Shown in pieces: positions 1-8,030 of a DNA stretch of 64,000 nucleotides (position 1 is the stretch's first letter; each line of letters opens with the position of its first letter). The DNA is from Bacillus sp. FJAT-27245 (GTDB lineage Bacteria > Bacillota > Bacilli > Bacillales > Cytobacillaceae). The stretch covers positions 3,507,030-3,571,029 of the forward strand of contig NZ_LIGI01000001.1 in assembly GCF_001273955.1 (NCBI RefSeq), read 5' to 3'. The translations under genes and the position numbers were made by a program. The notes under the pieces were generated by a model, which did not search any database, was not told where the DNA came from, and saw nothing but the letters and a program-made list of their open reading frames with translations.

Positions 1-102
1 CTCATCCGGATTTGTGCGACATCTTTTAAGGTTACCAGCGAATCTTTGTCGCTCATCCCGATTTGCACGACACCTTTTAAGGTTACCAGCGAATCCTTGT
101 CG
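1..102. repeat. Two tandem copies of a 51-bp repeat
   Basis: Two head-to-tail units of exactly 51 bp run from the window edge. Both contain the core TTTTAAGGTTACCAGCGAAT and end in TTGTCG, and a third unit starts with CTCATCC before diverging. The array probably continues to the left of the window. It lies downstream of the NERD gene. It looks like a Bacillaceae intergenic tandem repeat; no coding function is apparent. Confidence 0.8.
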
Positions 103-173
103 CTCATCCAAGTTTACCTAGCTTACGCCTCGTCAAGAAAGGAACAAGAAGAAGCTCATCGCCTAGTGACCAC

Positions 174-1082
174 TCATTGATAATGTGTGTTCTTTTTATT
201 TCCTAATACATTAAAGTGCTTTTGCAAAGCCCTCGTATACGTACGGACGCTAAAATCAGCCTGGCACCATTGCATCAGGCTCTGGGCAGTCATGATTCGT
301 TGAGGAAAAAGCAACATAAACTCTTTCGCGCTCCTCACAATTGCAGCTTCACTCTTTTCCTCGCAGCCGCAGTTTCTACAAATCAAAACCTGTTGGTTCT
401 TCGTAGTCATCCTACAAAGGCATTTTCCACAAAAAATACCCTTCTCAACCCCCTCATACGTATACGCCGGCAACTTGGAATATCGGCTGCCATCCTTATT
501 CGATGTTAATAGAATATTAGCCAGTTTTTTATGGCCATCATGTAGTTTGGAAGGCCGGCTATCCATTTCGGCCATGAACCGTTTTACTTGGGTCGGAAGA
601 ATGATAGGCTTATCTTCTGGGGCATTGTATAAGGTGAATTCAGGATTATTGAAGACCAAGGTGGAGCGAACGAGGAAATTTAGCTTGTTGTCCCGGAGGT
701 ATTGATTGAAAAGATGAGTGCTTCTGTTAAGCTGGTCGAGGGGATTCTTGCATTTACGGCCTGTCAGCTTCGAGTAAATGTCGCCATCTCTCCACACATA
801 CTCACCTTTGTAATACTTCACATCAACCAAGTCGATGATCCCTTCCGAAATAATAAACGAATCAACTTGGAAATCGGAACGGTTCGCCTCGAGCAACATA
901 TCATTCAAAATGAACCTCTCTTCTTTAAGCTTCGCAGAAAGCTTGTCGAATGCCACCTCCCCCTCAAACCCCATTTCCAAATTTGCCAAATAAAACTTTT
1001 CACTCTTAGTCAACACAATGCGCGCGTTCAAAGACCGCATGGAAAGCAGCTCCGCAGATTCCGTTCGTTCCTTCAGTATCAT
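174..1082 (-). CDS. NERD-domain protein with C-terminal zinc ribbon
   Basis: A 302-residue protein. Residues about 36-145 fit the NERD (nuclease-related) domain: a GxxGE motif at 38-42, then an Asp-containing strand and a DVKYYKG segment where the family has its E/D-x-K. A zinc ribbon follows (C218-x2-C221 and C235-x2-C238), then a C-terminal basic helical tail. NERD proteins are distant relatives of restriction-type endonucleases; many stand alone in Bacillaceae chromosomes and their substrates are unknown. It is monocistronic on the minus strand, with a purine-rich site just upstream of the start. Family assignment is fairly safe; actual nuclease activity is inference. Confidence 0.8.
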   Translation of the reverse strand: MILKERTESAELLSMRSLNARIVLTKSEKFYLANLEMGFEGEVAFDKLSAKLKEERFILNDMLLEANRSDFQVDSFIISEGIIDLVDVKYYKGEYVWRDGDIYSKLTGRKCKNPLDQLNRSTHLFNQYLRDNKLNFLVRSTLVFNNPEFTLYNAPEDKPIILPTQVKRFMAEMDSRPSKLHDGHKKLANILLTSNKDGSRYSKLPAYTYEGVEKGIFCGKCLCRMTTKNQQVLICRNCGCEEKSEAAIVRSAKEFMLLFPQRIMTAQSLMQWCQADFSVRTYTRALQKHFNVLGNKKNTHYQ

Positions 1083-1253
1083 AAACTCAACTTCCTTTCA
1101 CGTATTCTAACCTTAATTTCACAGAATCCGATTATGGAACCATCATCTGAATGTGAATATTCCGTTAATTTTTTCTTTTTGGGAAAATTGGCCCATACAC
1201 CAAGACCCGCCCATCCAAACCCAGCCGGCAAATACGCCGGTCCCAACAAAAAA

Positions 1254-1292
1254 CGCCCCCGCTACAACCGCAACACCGGTTATAACGGAGGC
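1254..1292 (-). terminator. Hairpin element H1 (terminator of the DUF3100 pair)
   Basis: Inverted repeat of the form GCCTCCGTTATAACC / GGTTGTAGCGGGGGC, followed on the minus strand by a T6 run. It lies 22 bp past the stop of the small membrane protein gene, so it should end that operon. It is one member of a dispersed hairpin family (see findings). It is followed by a conserved module containing TTGGCCCATACACCAAG at about 1184-1200. Confidence 0.75.
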
Positions 1293-1313
1293 TTTTCCTT
1301 CATACAACGTACA

Positions 1314-1769
1314 CTAGATTACCCCTTGTATCCGCAAAATAATTTCTGCAATGAGTGCGGACCCAAGATAGGTGCCAAGCAGGACACACATTCCGATGAT
1401 GATTGTTTTCCAACCAAGCTTTGCGAAGTCTGCCCAGGAGCGGCCAATCGAGATGCCGGCATAGGCAAGAATAGGGGTAGCAATCGCTAACAGATTTACC
1501 TGTGCCGTCCATTCCACAATCTTTTCCTGGAATGGCATGCCCGGAATCGTAATAATGAATCCGATAATTCCAATGTAGGCAATGCTCGGGATCTTTTTAA
1601 ACGGAAGGGCTTTATGGATAATCAACCCGAGCAAACCGAGTGCTACCAACACAAGCAGTCCCGGAAGCGCTGCGAGTGGCATAACCTCATACCCAATCCA
1701 GTTTCCAAGAAGAATTAATAATGAAACAATGATGAACAATACTACCCATTCCTGTATGCTTTTTAACAT
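1314..1769 (-). CDS. Small membrane protein, partner of the DUF3100 protein
   Basis: A 151-residue, very hydrophobic protein with four or five predicted membrane helices (about 9-27, 30-52, 63-82, 88-108, 118-145). It lies 6 bp downstream of the DUF3100-family gene and is probably translated with it. In Bacillaceae such pairs often sit beside M20 amidohydrolases, as here, which suggests transport of an acylated or peptide-like substrate or of its product. That role is inferred from context only. No catalytic motifs are visible. Confidence 0.75.
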   Translation of the reverse strand: MLKSIQEWVVLFIIVSLLILLGNWIGYEVMPLAALPGLLVLVALGLLGLIIHKALPFKKIPSIAYIGIIGFIITIPGMPFQEKIVEWTAQVNLLAIATPILAYAGISIGRSWADFAKLGWKTIIIGMCVLLGTYLGSALIAEIILRIQGVI

Positions 1770-1775
1770 TGGTGA

Positions 1776-2597
1776 TTAGGCCCCCTTCGCTTCCACATTA
1801 ACTTCTTCTTTTTTGCTTTTCCTTCTTGCCAGGACATTGTACAGTTTTTCGGTTAACGGCAAGCCGATAAAAATACTCGCGTATAATCCGGTGACAGAAG
1901 TTAGAAGGTTGCTGGCTCCTGAAAATGCGGCAATTTCGTCCGCCATCTCCGGATAAGCCGCCACGAGCGGCCCAAGCGAAGCAGCAGCCATACTACCGCT
2001 TCCTATGCCCGTTGCCATCCCGAATGAATACGGATGCAGCGGCGTGGCTGTCGCCAGGAATCCTGAGATGAGCCCAAGGAAAATCGATCCAAAGACTGTA
2101 CCGAAAATATACATGGCCATCACACCGCGTCCCTCCGGAGACGAAAGGCCGTATTTATCGGTGATAAGCGCCAGGTTTGATTCACGGCCAATTGAATGCG
2201 TCATCCCAATGCTTTCTCTCTTCAAACCTAGTAAAACAGCTACCGGCAAGGCTAAGATAATCGTACCGAGGTTTCCTAACTCCTGGAGAAGGAGCGCAGG
2301 GCCTGCTTCAATCAGCAGCGGTAAAGACGGGCCTGCCTGGACCCCAAATTTAGCGACCAATAGAGTCAAGGTAATAAACACGAGAGATTCAGCATTCTCG
2401 GACTGCTTTTTCGAAACAGCCGGCGTAAAATAGACGGCAATCCCGATGATGACCGCATACAGCATCGGCAACAATAGAATAACCCCTACCCCGACAGTAA
2501 TTTTATGTGTGCCAATCAGTTCGGCAACAACGACAATGGCGAGTACGGTTAGATGCAAGCGCCAATCCTTCCATAGATGCATAGTATTTTCACTCAT
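1776..2597 (-). CDS. DUF3100-family membrane protein
   Basis: A 273-residue polytopic protein with roughly eight hydrophobic segments; the Gly/Ser-rich stretch GIGSGSMAAASLGP at about 199-212 could line a pore. It matches what I know of the DUF3100 family, predicted permease-like membrane proteins of unknown substrate. The start is preceded by GGAGGAGAA. It is the first gene of a two-gene operon with the 151-aa membrane protein. The M20 amidohydrolase gene (2868-4061) lies upstream on the same strand with a 270-bp repeat-bearing gap, so the three may form one functional unit for uptake and hydrolysis of an N-acyl compound. Confidence 0.8.
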   Translation of the reverse strand: MSENTMHLWKDWRLHLTVLAIVVVAELIGTHKITVGVGVILLLPMLYAVIIGIAVYFTPAVSKKQSENAESLVFITLTLLVAKFGVQAGPSLPLLIEAGPALLLQELGNLGTIILALPVAVLLGLKRESIGMTHSIGRESNLALITDKYGLSSPEGRGVMAMYIFGTVFGSIFLGLISGFLATATPLHPYSFGMATGIGSGSMAAASLGPLVAAYPEMADEIAAFSGASNLLTSVTGLYASIFIGLPLTEKLYNVLARRKSKKEEVNVEAKGA

Positions 2598-2723
2598 GTT
2601 CTTCTCCTCCTTTTGTCATTCCTACCTATTTCAAAAGCTTTGTTAAAGAAGGATGTTCATTTGCGCTTGAATCAATCCTATTCAAAACAACAAGATCCCC
2701 TCACACAGCCTTCAAAAACCAAC

Positions 2724-2744
2724 TTAGCTCACTGCCTCCTTCGC
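2724..2744 (-). repeat. Extra copy of the 3' end of the M20 gene
   Basis: These 21 bases match the last 21 bases of the M20 amidohydrolase gene (2868-2888), including the stop codon, with two mismatches and in the same orientation. The copy lies 144 bp beyond the real end, on the far side of a 38-bp tandem array. It suggests a past duplication and deletion at this locus. Confidence 0.6.
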
Positions 2745-2758
2745 GGCGGCCGCTTTTC

Positions 2759-2868
2759 GACAAATTCCGGGTGGTGCCTGGCACTGTTCGGTTTTTGACA
2801 AATTCCCGGTGGTGCCTGGCACAGTTCGGCTTCCGACAAATTCCGAGGGGTGCCTGGCACTGTTCGGT
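2759..2868. repeat. Three tandem copies of a 38-bp repeat
   Basis: Units starting with GACAAATTCC occur at 38-bp spacing (2759, 2797, 2835). Each contains the palindrome GGTGCCTGGCAC(T/A)GTTCGG with small differences. The palindromic core GTGCCTGGCAC is common in Bacillaceae intergenic regions. The array abuts the stop codon of the M20 gene and may act as a terminator-like or processing signal; there is no T-run. Confidence 0.8.
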
Positions 2869-4061
2869 TAGCTTACTGCCTCTTTCGCATGGACGTTCAT
2901 GTATTCCAATGTTGCTTTTCCAAGTATCTTTGCGGCAATTAACAGGGCGCGCTCATCAATATCGAATTTGGGGTGATGATGCGGGTAGGAGTCCTTCCAC
3001 TCCGGGTTCTTTGCCCCGGTAAAGAAGAACGTGCCTTTCACATGCTGCAGGTAGTAGGCATAATCCTCGCCGCCCATGACCGGTTCCGTCTCCGCCACCC
3101 TCTCCACGCCAGGCACATCCTCCGCCAACCGGGCGACAAATTCCGTTTCCTCCTTATGGTTGACAAGGGTTGGGTAGCCGCGGGAATACGTGAACTCATA
3201 GTCCGCACCACTCACCTCACACGTTCCGCGAACAACCCTTTCCATTTCCTTTTCTATAAACGTGCGGGTCTCTTCTTTAAAAGTCCTGACGGTTCCGATC
3301 ATTTCGGCAGTATCCGCGATGACATTGTACGGATTTTTCGCAACGAATGACGTGACCGATACAACCGCGGAGTCCAAAGGATCGACCTTCCTGCTTACAA
3401 TCTGCTGGAGATTGCTAATGAGCTGGCCTCCGACTACGATACTATCAACCGTTTGATGCGGATAGGCCCCATGCCCTCCTCGCCCCTGGATTTTAATATC
3501 AAACCGGTCGGGAGCGGCCTGGACGGCACCAACCCGGTACCCAACTTCACCCAGAGGCATTTGCGCCTGTAAATGCGTACCGAAAATCACATCGACTCCA
3601 TCCAGGCAGCCATCCTCGATCATCGAAATCGCACCGCCCGGAGGCAATTCTTCCGCATGCTGGTGGATAAAGACGACCGTGCCTTTCAACTCCTGCTTCA
3701 TCCCATTCAAAACCTTGGCCAGGCCGAGTAATGACGCAGTATGGCCGTCATGGCCGCACGCATGCATCACCCCGTCATTTTTCGACTTAAATGGCAAATC
3801 CGTTTGTTCAAAAATCGGCAGGGCGTCAAAGTCAGCCCGCAATGCGACAACCGGGCCAGGACGGTCCCCCCTTAAATAGGCAACGACCCCATTGCCGCCA
3901 ACGCCTGTCCGGACTTCGTGCCCAAGGCCTCGGTGGTAATCGGCTATGTATTCCGCTGTTTTCACTTCCTCAAAAGACAACTCCGGATATTCATGCAAAA
4001 ATCTCCGAATAGAAACTATTTCATCATAGATTTCATCCAGCTTTTCAAAAAAGTCCTGCAT
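2868..4061 (-). CDS. M20-family amidohydrolase (N-acyl-amino acid hydrolase type)
   Basis: A 397-residue metallohydrolase. The first metal site is seen as HACGHDGH (C102, H104), and the HQHAEE motif at 135-139 carries the catalytic and second-metal acidic pair. The dimerisation (lid) domain lies around 185-295, with RFDIKIQGRGGHGAYPH typical of the AbgB/ama subfamily that cleaves N-acyl or aminoacyl amides. Length is normal for the family and there is no signal peptide, so it is cytosolic. The neighbouring DUF3100 membrane pair probably supplies substrate or exports product. The exact substrate (N-acetyl amino acid, aminobenzoyl-glutamate or similar) cannot be read from the sequence. Confidence 0.9.
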   Translation of the reverse strand: MQDFFEKLDEIYDEIVSIRRFLHEYPELSFEEVKTAEYIADYHRGLGHEVRTGVGGNGVVAYLRGDRPGPVVALRADFDALPIFEQTDLPFKSKNDGVMHACGHDGHTASLLGLAKVLNGMKQELKGTVVFIHQHAEELPPGGAISMIEDGCLDGVDVIFGTHLQAQMPLGEVGYRVGAVQAAPDRFDIKIQGRGGHGAYPHQTVDSIVVGGQLISNLQQIVSRKVDPLDSAVVSVTSFVAKNPYNVIADTAEMIGTVRTFKEETRTFIEKEMERVVRGTCEVSGADYEFTYSRGYPTLVNHKEETEFVARLAEDVPGVERVAETEPVMGGEDYAYYLQHVKGTFFFTGAKNPEWKDSYPHHHPKFDIDERALLIAAKILGKATLEYMNVHAKEAVS

Positions 4062-4411
4062 ACAAAATCCCTCCCGATTATTCGATCATTCCTTCCGTGA
4101 TCACGGGGTTCATACTCGTGTATACTTCCCCCGTGTGACCCGTACCCACTCGCCATTGATAAAGTAATTGACCCGCATCCACGCGCGATTGATATAGCAA
4201 AAGAATGTTTGAGCCAGCCTTCCTCCCCTCTTCTCTTTTTATAAAAACAGTCGCAGTGGTCGTGCTCCGTTACGGTTAATTAAATATTCTAAATTTTAAA
4301 TACAAAAATAGCAACCCTCAATTTTCTTCCCCAAGGATTGCCAACCCCCAATAGTCCCGCCATCATTGGGTTTGTGATATGATAGATTAGTTGTAAAGCA
4401 AGTGAAAGGAT
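4062..4411. other. Intergenic region between divergent genes
   Basis: A 350-bp gap between the M20 gene and the SEC-C gene, which are transcribed away from each other, so it must hold both promoters. A TATGAT-like -10 is visible about 35 bp before the SEC-C start. I see no structured RNA, repeat or small gene. Confidence 0.4.
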
Positions 4412-5473
4412 GTGCAAGTAGTAGTGTCAAACATAGGCAGAAATGACAAGTGCCCATGTGGGAGCGGAAAGAAGTACAAGAAATGCTGCGGCAAGGGGTC
4501 CGTTGTCCAATTGGACCAGCTGCTCGACAAGGAATTGCAGGAATTACAAGCCGATATGATCAGATACACATGGGCTAACCATGAAAAAGAAATCAGGGAT
4601 TACCTAAAGGAGCATTACAAAAACCACCCGGTTCCGAAAGAGGCAATTGAGGTGTTCGAATTTTGCGCGCTAACATGGTTTGCCACGTCCCTTGAGAAAA
4701 ATGGCAAAACCGTCATAGATGAATACCTCGACTCTTTCGCCAAAACCATTTCCAGGCCAAAGGTAAAAGCAATGGCCGAGGCGTGGCGAAACAGCTATCC
4801 TTCTGTCTTCCGGGCAGCCGGATTGGAGAATGGCAACTTCCTAACAGTTGAGGATGTATTTACAAAAGAAACGTCCCAAATAAAATTACTCCAACCGGAT
4901 TATTTACCTGAACAAGGCGATCTCATGATTGGAACAGTCCTTCTGTCAGAGCCGAAAGTGTTCTTTGGAACCTTCTTCAACATTCCAGCCCACCTGGCGA
5001 ATGAAGTTAAAAGAGAAATTCTCGCATTGTATAAGGAAACCGGTAATGGCAACCCTAAATCCTTCATGAAGGATTCTTACCTAGTCGCCGTTGACCGCTT
5101 CATGTTCCCGGAACCCCTCACCATTATGGACGGGTGGAAATGGCCTTCCGAAAAACACCGGAAAGTCGCGGAAGCATACCAGGAATACATAAACGAAATA
5201 GATGGCCCAATAACATTGGTCAACCTCGGCCTAAAACTTTGGATCCAATACACGAATAAGGCAAACCCTGCGATCCGGAACCCTCAAATCTATACAGCCG
5301 CGCTCATCTATTTGACGCTGTCACACAGTCCAAATTCCGCTTCAATCTCTCAAAAGCAATTGGCTGAAGCATACGGAACTTCCCCCGGCAGCATCTCAAG
5401 CAAATACCGGGACATGAAAAAAATCCTCAAGGACGAGCTCGAGGAAATAGGGGAAATTAGCACGTCAGCATAA
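4412..5473 (+). CDS. SEC-C metal-binding motif protein
   Basis: A 353-residue protein with an N-terminal SEC-C zinc-binding motif: C14-x-C16 then C25-C26 within the usual CPCGSGKKYKKCC pattern. The remaining ~320 residues are mostly helical; the C-terminal 60 residues (SISQKQLAEAYGTSPGSISSKYRDMKKIL) resemble a helix-turn-helix. SEC-C motifs occur at the tail of SecA and in many uncharacterised proteins and bind Zn. The start is uncertain: GTG at 4412 sits very close to AAAGGA, and GTG at 4424 has a longer spacer. It ends in an intrinsic terminator, and its last bases plus terminator are duplicated at 11207-11283. Function unknown; possibly a metal-dependent regulator. Confidence 0.8.
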   Translation: MQVVVSNIGRNDKCPCGSGKKYKKCCGKGSVVQLDQLLDKELQELQADMIRYTWANHEKEIRDYLKEHYKNHPVPKEAIEVFEFCALTWFATSLEKNGKTVIDEYLDSFAKTISRPKVKAMAEAWRNSYPSVFRAAGLENGNFLTVEDVFTKETSQIKLLQPDYLPEQGDLMIGTVLLSEPKVFFGTFFNIPAHLANEVKREILALYKETGNGNPKSFMKDSYLVAVDRFMFPEPLTIMDGWKWPSEKHRKVAEAYQEYINEIDGPITLVNLGLKLWIQYTNKANPAIRNPQIYTAALIYLTLSHSPNSASISQKQLAEAYGTSPGSISSKYRDMKKILKDELEEIGEISTSA

Positions 5474-5545
5474 CCTGACGTACAAGTCTGCCAAAATACA
5501 AAAACAGCCCGTTAAGCAACTCAAATAGCTTAACGGGCTGGTTTT
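5465..5545 (+). repeat. Left direct repeat flanking the PTS islet
   Basis: From the last codons of the SEC-C gene through its terminator, 76 nt align without gaps to 11207-11282. The first 10 nt and the last ~50 nt are nearly identical and about 13 mismatches lie mostly in the middle. The two copies bracket the PTS islet in direct orientation. Confidence 0.8.
5505..5544 (+). terminator. Intrinsic terminator of the SEC-C gene
   Basis: Stem CAGCCCGTTAAGC / GCTTAACGGGCTG (13 bp) with a 10-nt loop, then GTTTT. The 5' side carries an A-run, so it could also stop transcription of the LicR-like gene coming from the other side (stop at 5604). Confidence 0.9.
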
Positions 5546-5603
5546 AATGTTTGGCATATGATCCATTTGAGAAATAGTGTATTCGATATATGACCAAGAA
5601 AAA

Positions 5604-7496
5604 TTATATATTCGAGAAAACAAGATCTTTAAAATCTGATAAAGATGACGCATTTTTCAACAATTCAAAGACATTCTGATTTTCAAATAAAGATAGTATG
5701 GAGTCATATATAGTTAAAAATATTTGCTTATCAAGTTTGTTGATGGCTATAAGCAAGACTACGTGTACAATATTATCTCCCCAAGTGATTCCACTCCTGC
5801 TAACTGCTATGCCAATATTTGTTTGTAGAGCATTCATATGAACAGAATGTGGTATGGCCACTTGTCCAAAAGAAGTAGAAGATGCGTCCTCCCTTTCAAA
5901 TACGTTTGCTTTGAAAGAGTGAGAAACAAAGCCCATCTTTTCCATTTCATCACATAAAGTTTCAATAACCTCTTCTTTAGAGATGTCTTCTACCTTAAAG
6001 AACAGTTCTTCATTGAAATATTTTTCGAAATTGTTGAAAATAATTTCTCTTTTCCTCGTTTGCTGAATTTCATGTATTTTCCCATGAATCCCCTTCTTTT
6101 GATTTTCAATGTGGAATGGGGAAATCACTACGGATGGATAATAATTATTCCTGTTATCATCAATAACTGTAATCAATAAATCGAAAGAATAGTTCTCTAC
6201 TTCTTCATAACTGGATATTATAGCCTCAATAGAAATATCATTAGAAAACTCCAGTAATAATTGATTATAAACTTTTGTTTCAAGACCTAAATAATCCGGG
6301 CAAAGGAGTATACACTTTAATTTGTCTGTTGTTGATTTTTGACGATCGATTTCTGAACCAATATGGATCGCAATAAAAGCGGTTTCATCTTCTTTTATAA
6401 CAATTTTATAAATATCAGAAAGTCTCAATGATACAAAAATTGCAATATCGTAGATAATTGGACAATCACGCTTTATATTTTCTAAAAAGGGATTTTTATT
6501 ATATTTTTTTAAAGAAGCTCTAGTCACTAATGACTTAATGTGTAATCCAAATGGAATGATAAAGCCTTCATGGTTTAAATCAATTGAATATAAATCTAAG
6601 ACCTCATCAATTATTCCAGAAACGGTGTTCAAATAGTCTGGGCCAATAATATTTTTTAATTGATGGTAATTGGAGTTAATCAAATAATTCACTTTTGTTT
6701 TAAAAAGAATGTAAATTTCATTTCTCTCATAAGAATTTAGACTAATGGAAAAATCTTTTTCAATTCTTTCTGATAATTTTTCAATAAGCGCCATTTCTTC
6801 GGGATTTTCCGTAATAATTTCTTGAATGTCTGAAAGATAGTGTCCTTTTTTAACCCTATCAATAAGAATAGAAAAATGTAATAACAAGTTCATATAAGAA
6901 AAATTGTTTAGATAATAATTGCTTTTTACAAAAAAGTCATCAATGATTTTAGAAATTTTCTCTATATCTTCTTCGTTAAAAGATTGTTTTAATGTATTTG
7001 TGTCAATAATCCGGTTATTTGTTTCTTCAAAAATCACATTGGATAATAACGAGCGCTTATCTTTTTCCATACCTACTATATGCACGGTATCATTTTGGGT
7101 AGAAAAACGAACATTGAACTTTTGAAAAGTAGTATTCATTTTAGAAAGGTCAGCTTTAAGAGTAGAGTAGCCGATAAACAATTCATTGCAAAGATCGAAT
7201 ACGTTTAGATGTTTGTGTTCCACTAATATTTTTTTGATAATATAAAAGGCTCTTTCGGAGTAGTTTTGCGGCAGAGAGTGTTGTTTAGCTAATAAAGAAA
7301 GAGCATCCTGTTTGTTAATTAAATAGCCTTTATTAAAAGAGTGAATGATCTTATTATCTGTCATCATGTTAATATCTTTTGTATAAGTTTTAACTGTGCG
7401 AACTGAAACATCTAAAAGTTTCGCCAATTCAGAAGCAGAGCAAGGGGATTGTTGCTCCATTAAATAAAGTAGTAATCTCCTCTTCTTGTCAGTCAC
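5604..7496 (-). CDS. LicR-like PRD/PTS transcriptional activator
   Basis: About 630 residues from the GTG at 7496, which follows GGGGGAGAGG; a longer form from ATG 7517 is less likely. Domain order: N-terminal winged HTH (about 1-60), second HTH (about 75-135), PRD1 and PRD2 (about 160-385; phosphorylatable His in LLHFSILIDR, LHIKSL and AIHIGSEID), an EIIB-gat-like domain with Cys in CILLCPDYLG, and a C-terminal EIIA domain with the VAIPHSVH active-site His. This is the architecture of B. subtilis LicR/ManR activators, whose activity depends on PTS phosphorylation. It is divergent from the PTS operon and should act on the twin palindromes at 7571-7623. Confidence 0.9.
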   Translation of the reverse strand: MTDKKRRLLLYLMEQQSPCSASELAKLLDVSVRTVKTYTKDINMMTDNKIIHSFNKGYLINKQDALSLLAKQHSLPQNYSERAFYIIKKILVEHKHLNVFDLCNELFIGYSTLKADLSKMNTTFQKFNVRFSTQNDTVHIVGMEKDKRSLLSNVIFEETNNRIIDTNTLKQSFNEEDIEKISKIIDDFFVKSNYYLNNFSYMNLLLHFSILIDRVKKGHYLSDIQEIITENPEEMALIEKLSERIEKDFSISLNSYERNEIYILFKTKVNYLINSNYHQLKNIIGPDYLNTVSGIIDEVLDLYSIDLNHEGFIIPFGLHIKSLVTRASLKKYNKNPFLENIKRDCPIIYDIAIFVSLRLSDIYKIVIKEDETAFIAIHIGSEIDRQKSTTDKLKCILLCPDYLGLETKVYNQLLLEFSNDISIEAIISSYEEVENYSFDLLITVIDDNRNNYYPSVVISPFHIENQKKGIHGKIHEIQQTRKREIIFNNFEKYFNEELFFKVEDISKEEVIETLCDEMEKMGFVSHSFKANVFEREDASSTSFGQVAIPHSVHMNALQTNIGIAVSRSGITWGDNIVHVVLLIAINKLDKQIFLTIYDSILSLFENQNVFELLKNASSLSDFKDLVFSNI

Positions 7497-7570
7497 GGTA
7501 CCTCTCCCCCACCTCATACTAAAATGTTTAACTAATTATATCTAACCTGGTTATTAATTCAACTTGCTAA

Positions 7571-7588
7571 TTGCACTGTATGGTGCAA
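7571..7588. promoter_or_regulatory. Operator palindrome 1 of the PTS operon
   Basis: Perfect inverted repeat TTGCAC-N6-GTGCAA. The second site at 7606 has exactly the same arms and spacing, 35 bp away. It lies in the LicR-PTS divergent intergenic region and is most likely an activator binding site. Confidence 0.75.
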
Positions 7589-7605
7589 TTTTTTTGTTTC
7601 TTTTT

Positions 7606-7623
7606 TTGCACTCTGCCGTGCAA
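7606..7623. promoter_or_regulatory. Operator palindrome 2 of the PTS operon
   Basis: TTGCAC-N6-GTGCAA, identical in arms to site 1 while the central six bases differ. It is followed 30-40 bp later by an AATAAT-type -10 with no good -35, as expected for an activator-dependent promoter. Confidence 0.75.
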
Positions 7624-7692
7624 AAGACAAGTGGAGGCATTTCAGATTTTAGTCAATAATAAAGACAATAAAACAAAGGGGGATATTCTTCT

Positions 7693-8013
7693 ATGGAAAA
7701 CCTGAACATTTTATTATGTTGTGGAGCAGGAATGTCTAGTGGATTCTTAGCACAAAAAGCAAGAAAGGCTGCAAAAAAGAGGGAGTTAAATGTAACTATT
7801 GATGCAAAAGGTGAAACTGAAGCAGCTGCATACTTATCATCTGTAGATGTTTTGTTATTAGGTCCCCACTATGAAACTTACAAAGACGAGTTTGCAGAAT
7901 TAGGAAAACCATTCAATGTACCTGTAGAAGTCATTCCTAAAAAAATTTACGGTACTTTAGATGGAGACCAGTTACTGGATTTTGCTTTAGATATTATTAG
8001 AAATAAAAAATAA
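7693..8013 (+). CDS. PTS lactose/cellobiose-family EIIB
   Basis: A 106-residue EIIB protein of the lactose/cellobiose (CelA/LicB) type. The phosphocysteine loop is LLCCGAGMSSG, with Cys10 aligned to the active Cys. It accepts phosphate from EIIA (9320-9667) and passes it to the sugar bound by EIIC. Length is normal. The ATG is preceded by AAAGGGGGA. It is the first gene of a four-gene plus-strand operon (EIIB-EIIC-EIIA-GH1), behind two operator palindromes. Confidence 0.92.
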   Translation: MENLNILLCCGAGMSSGFLAQKARKAAKKRELNVTIDAKGETEAAAYLSSVDVLLLGPHYETYKDEFAELGKPFNVPVEVIPKKIYGTLDGDQLLDFALDIIRNKK

Positions 8014-8030
8014 CGTAGGGGGCAGGAAAT

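Noticed and set aside
1-120. Possible CRISPR array
   Set aside because: The two units are contiguous without spacers and no cas genes are present.
702-1490. 262-codon plus-strand frame
   Set aside because: It is antisense to the NERD gene and the DUF3100 partner, crosses the hairpin H1 and has no family-like sequence or ribosome site.
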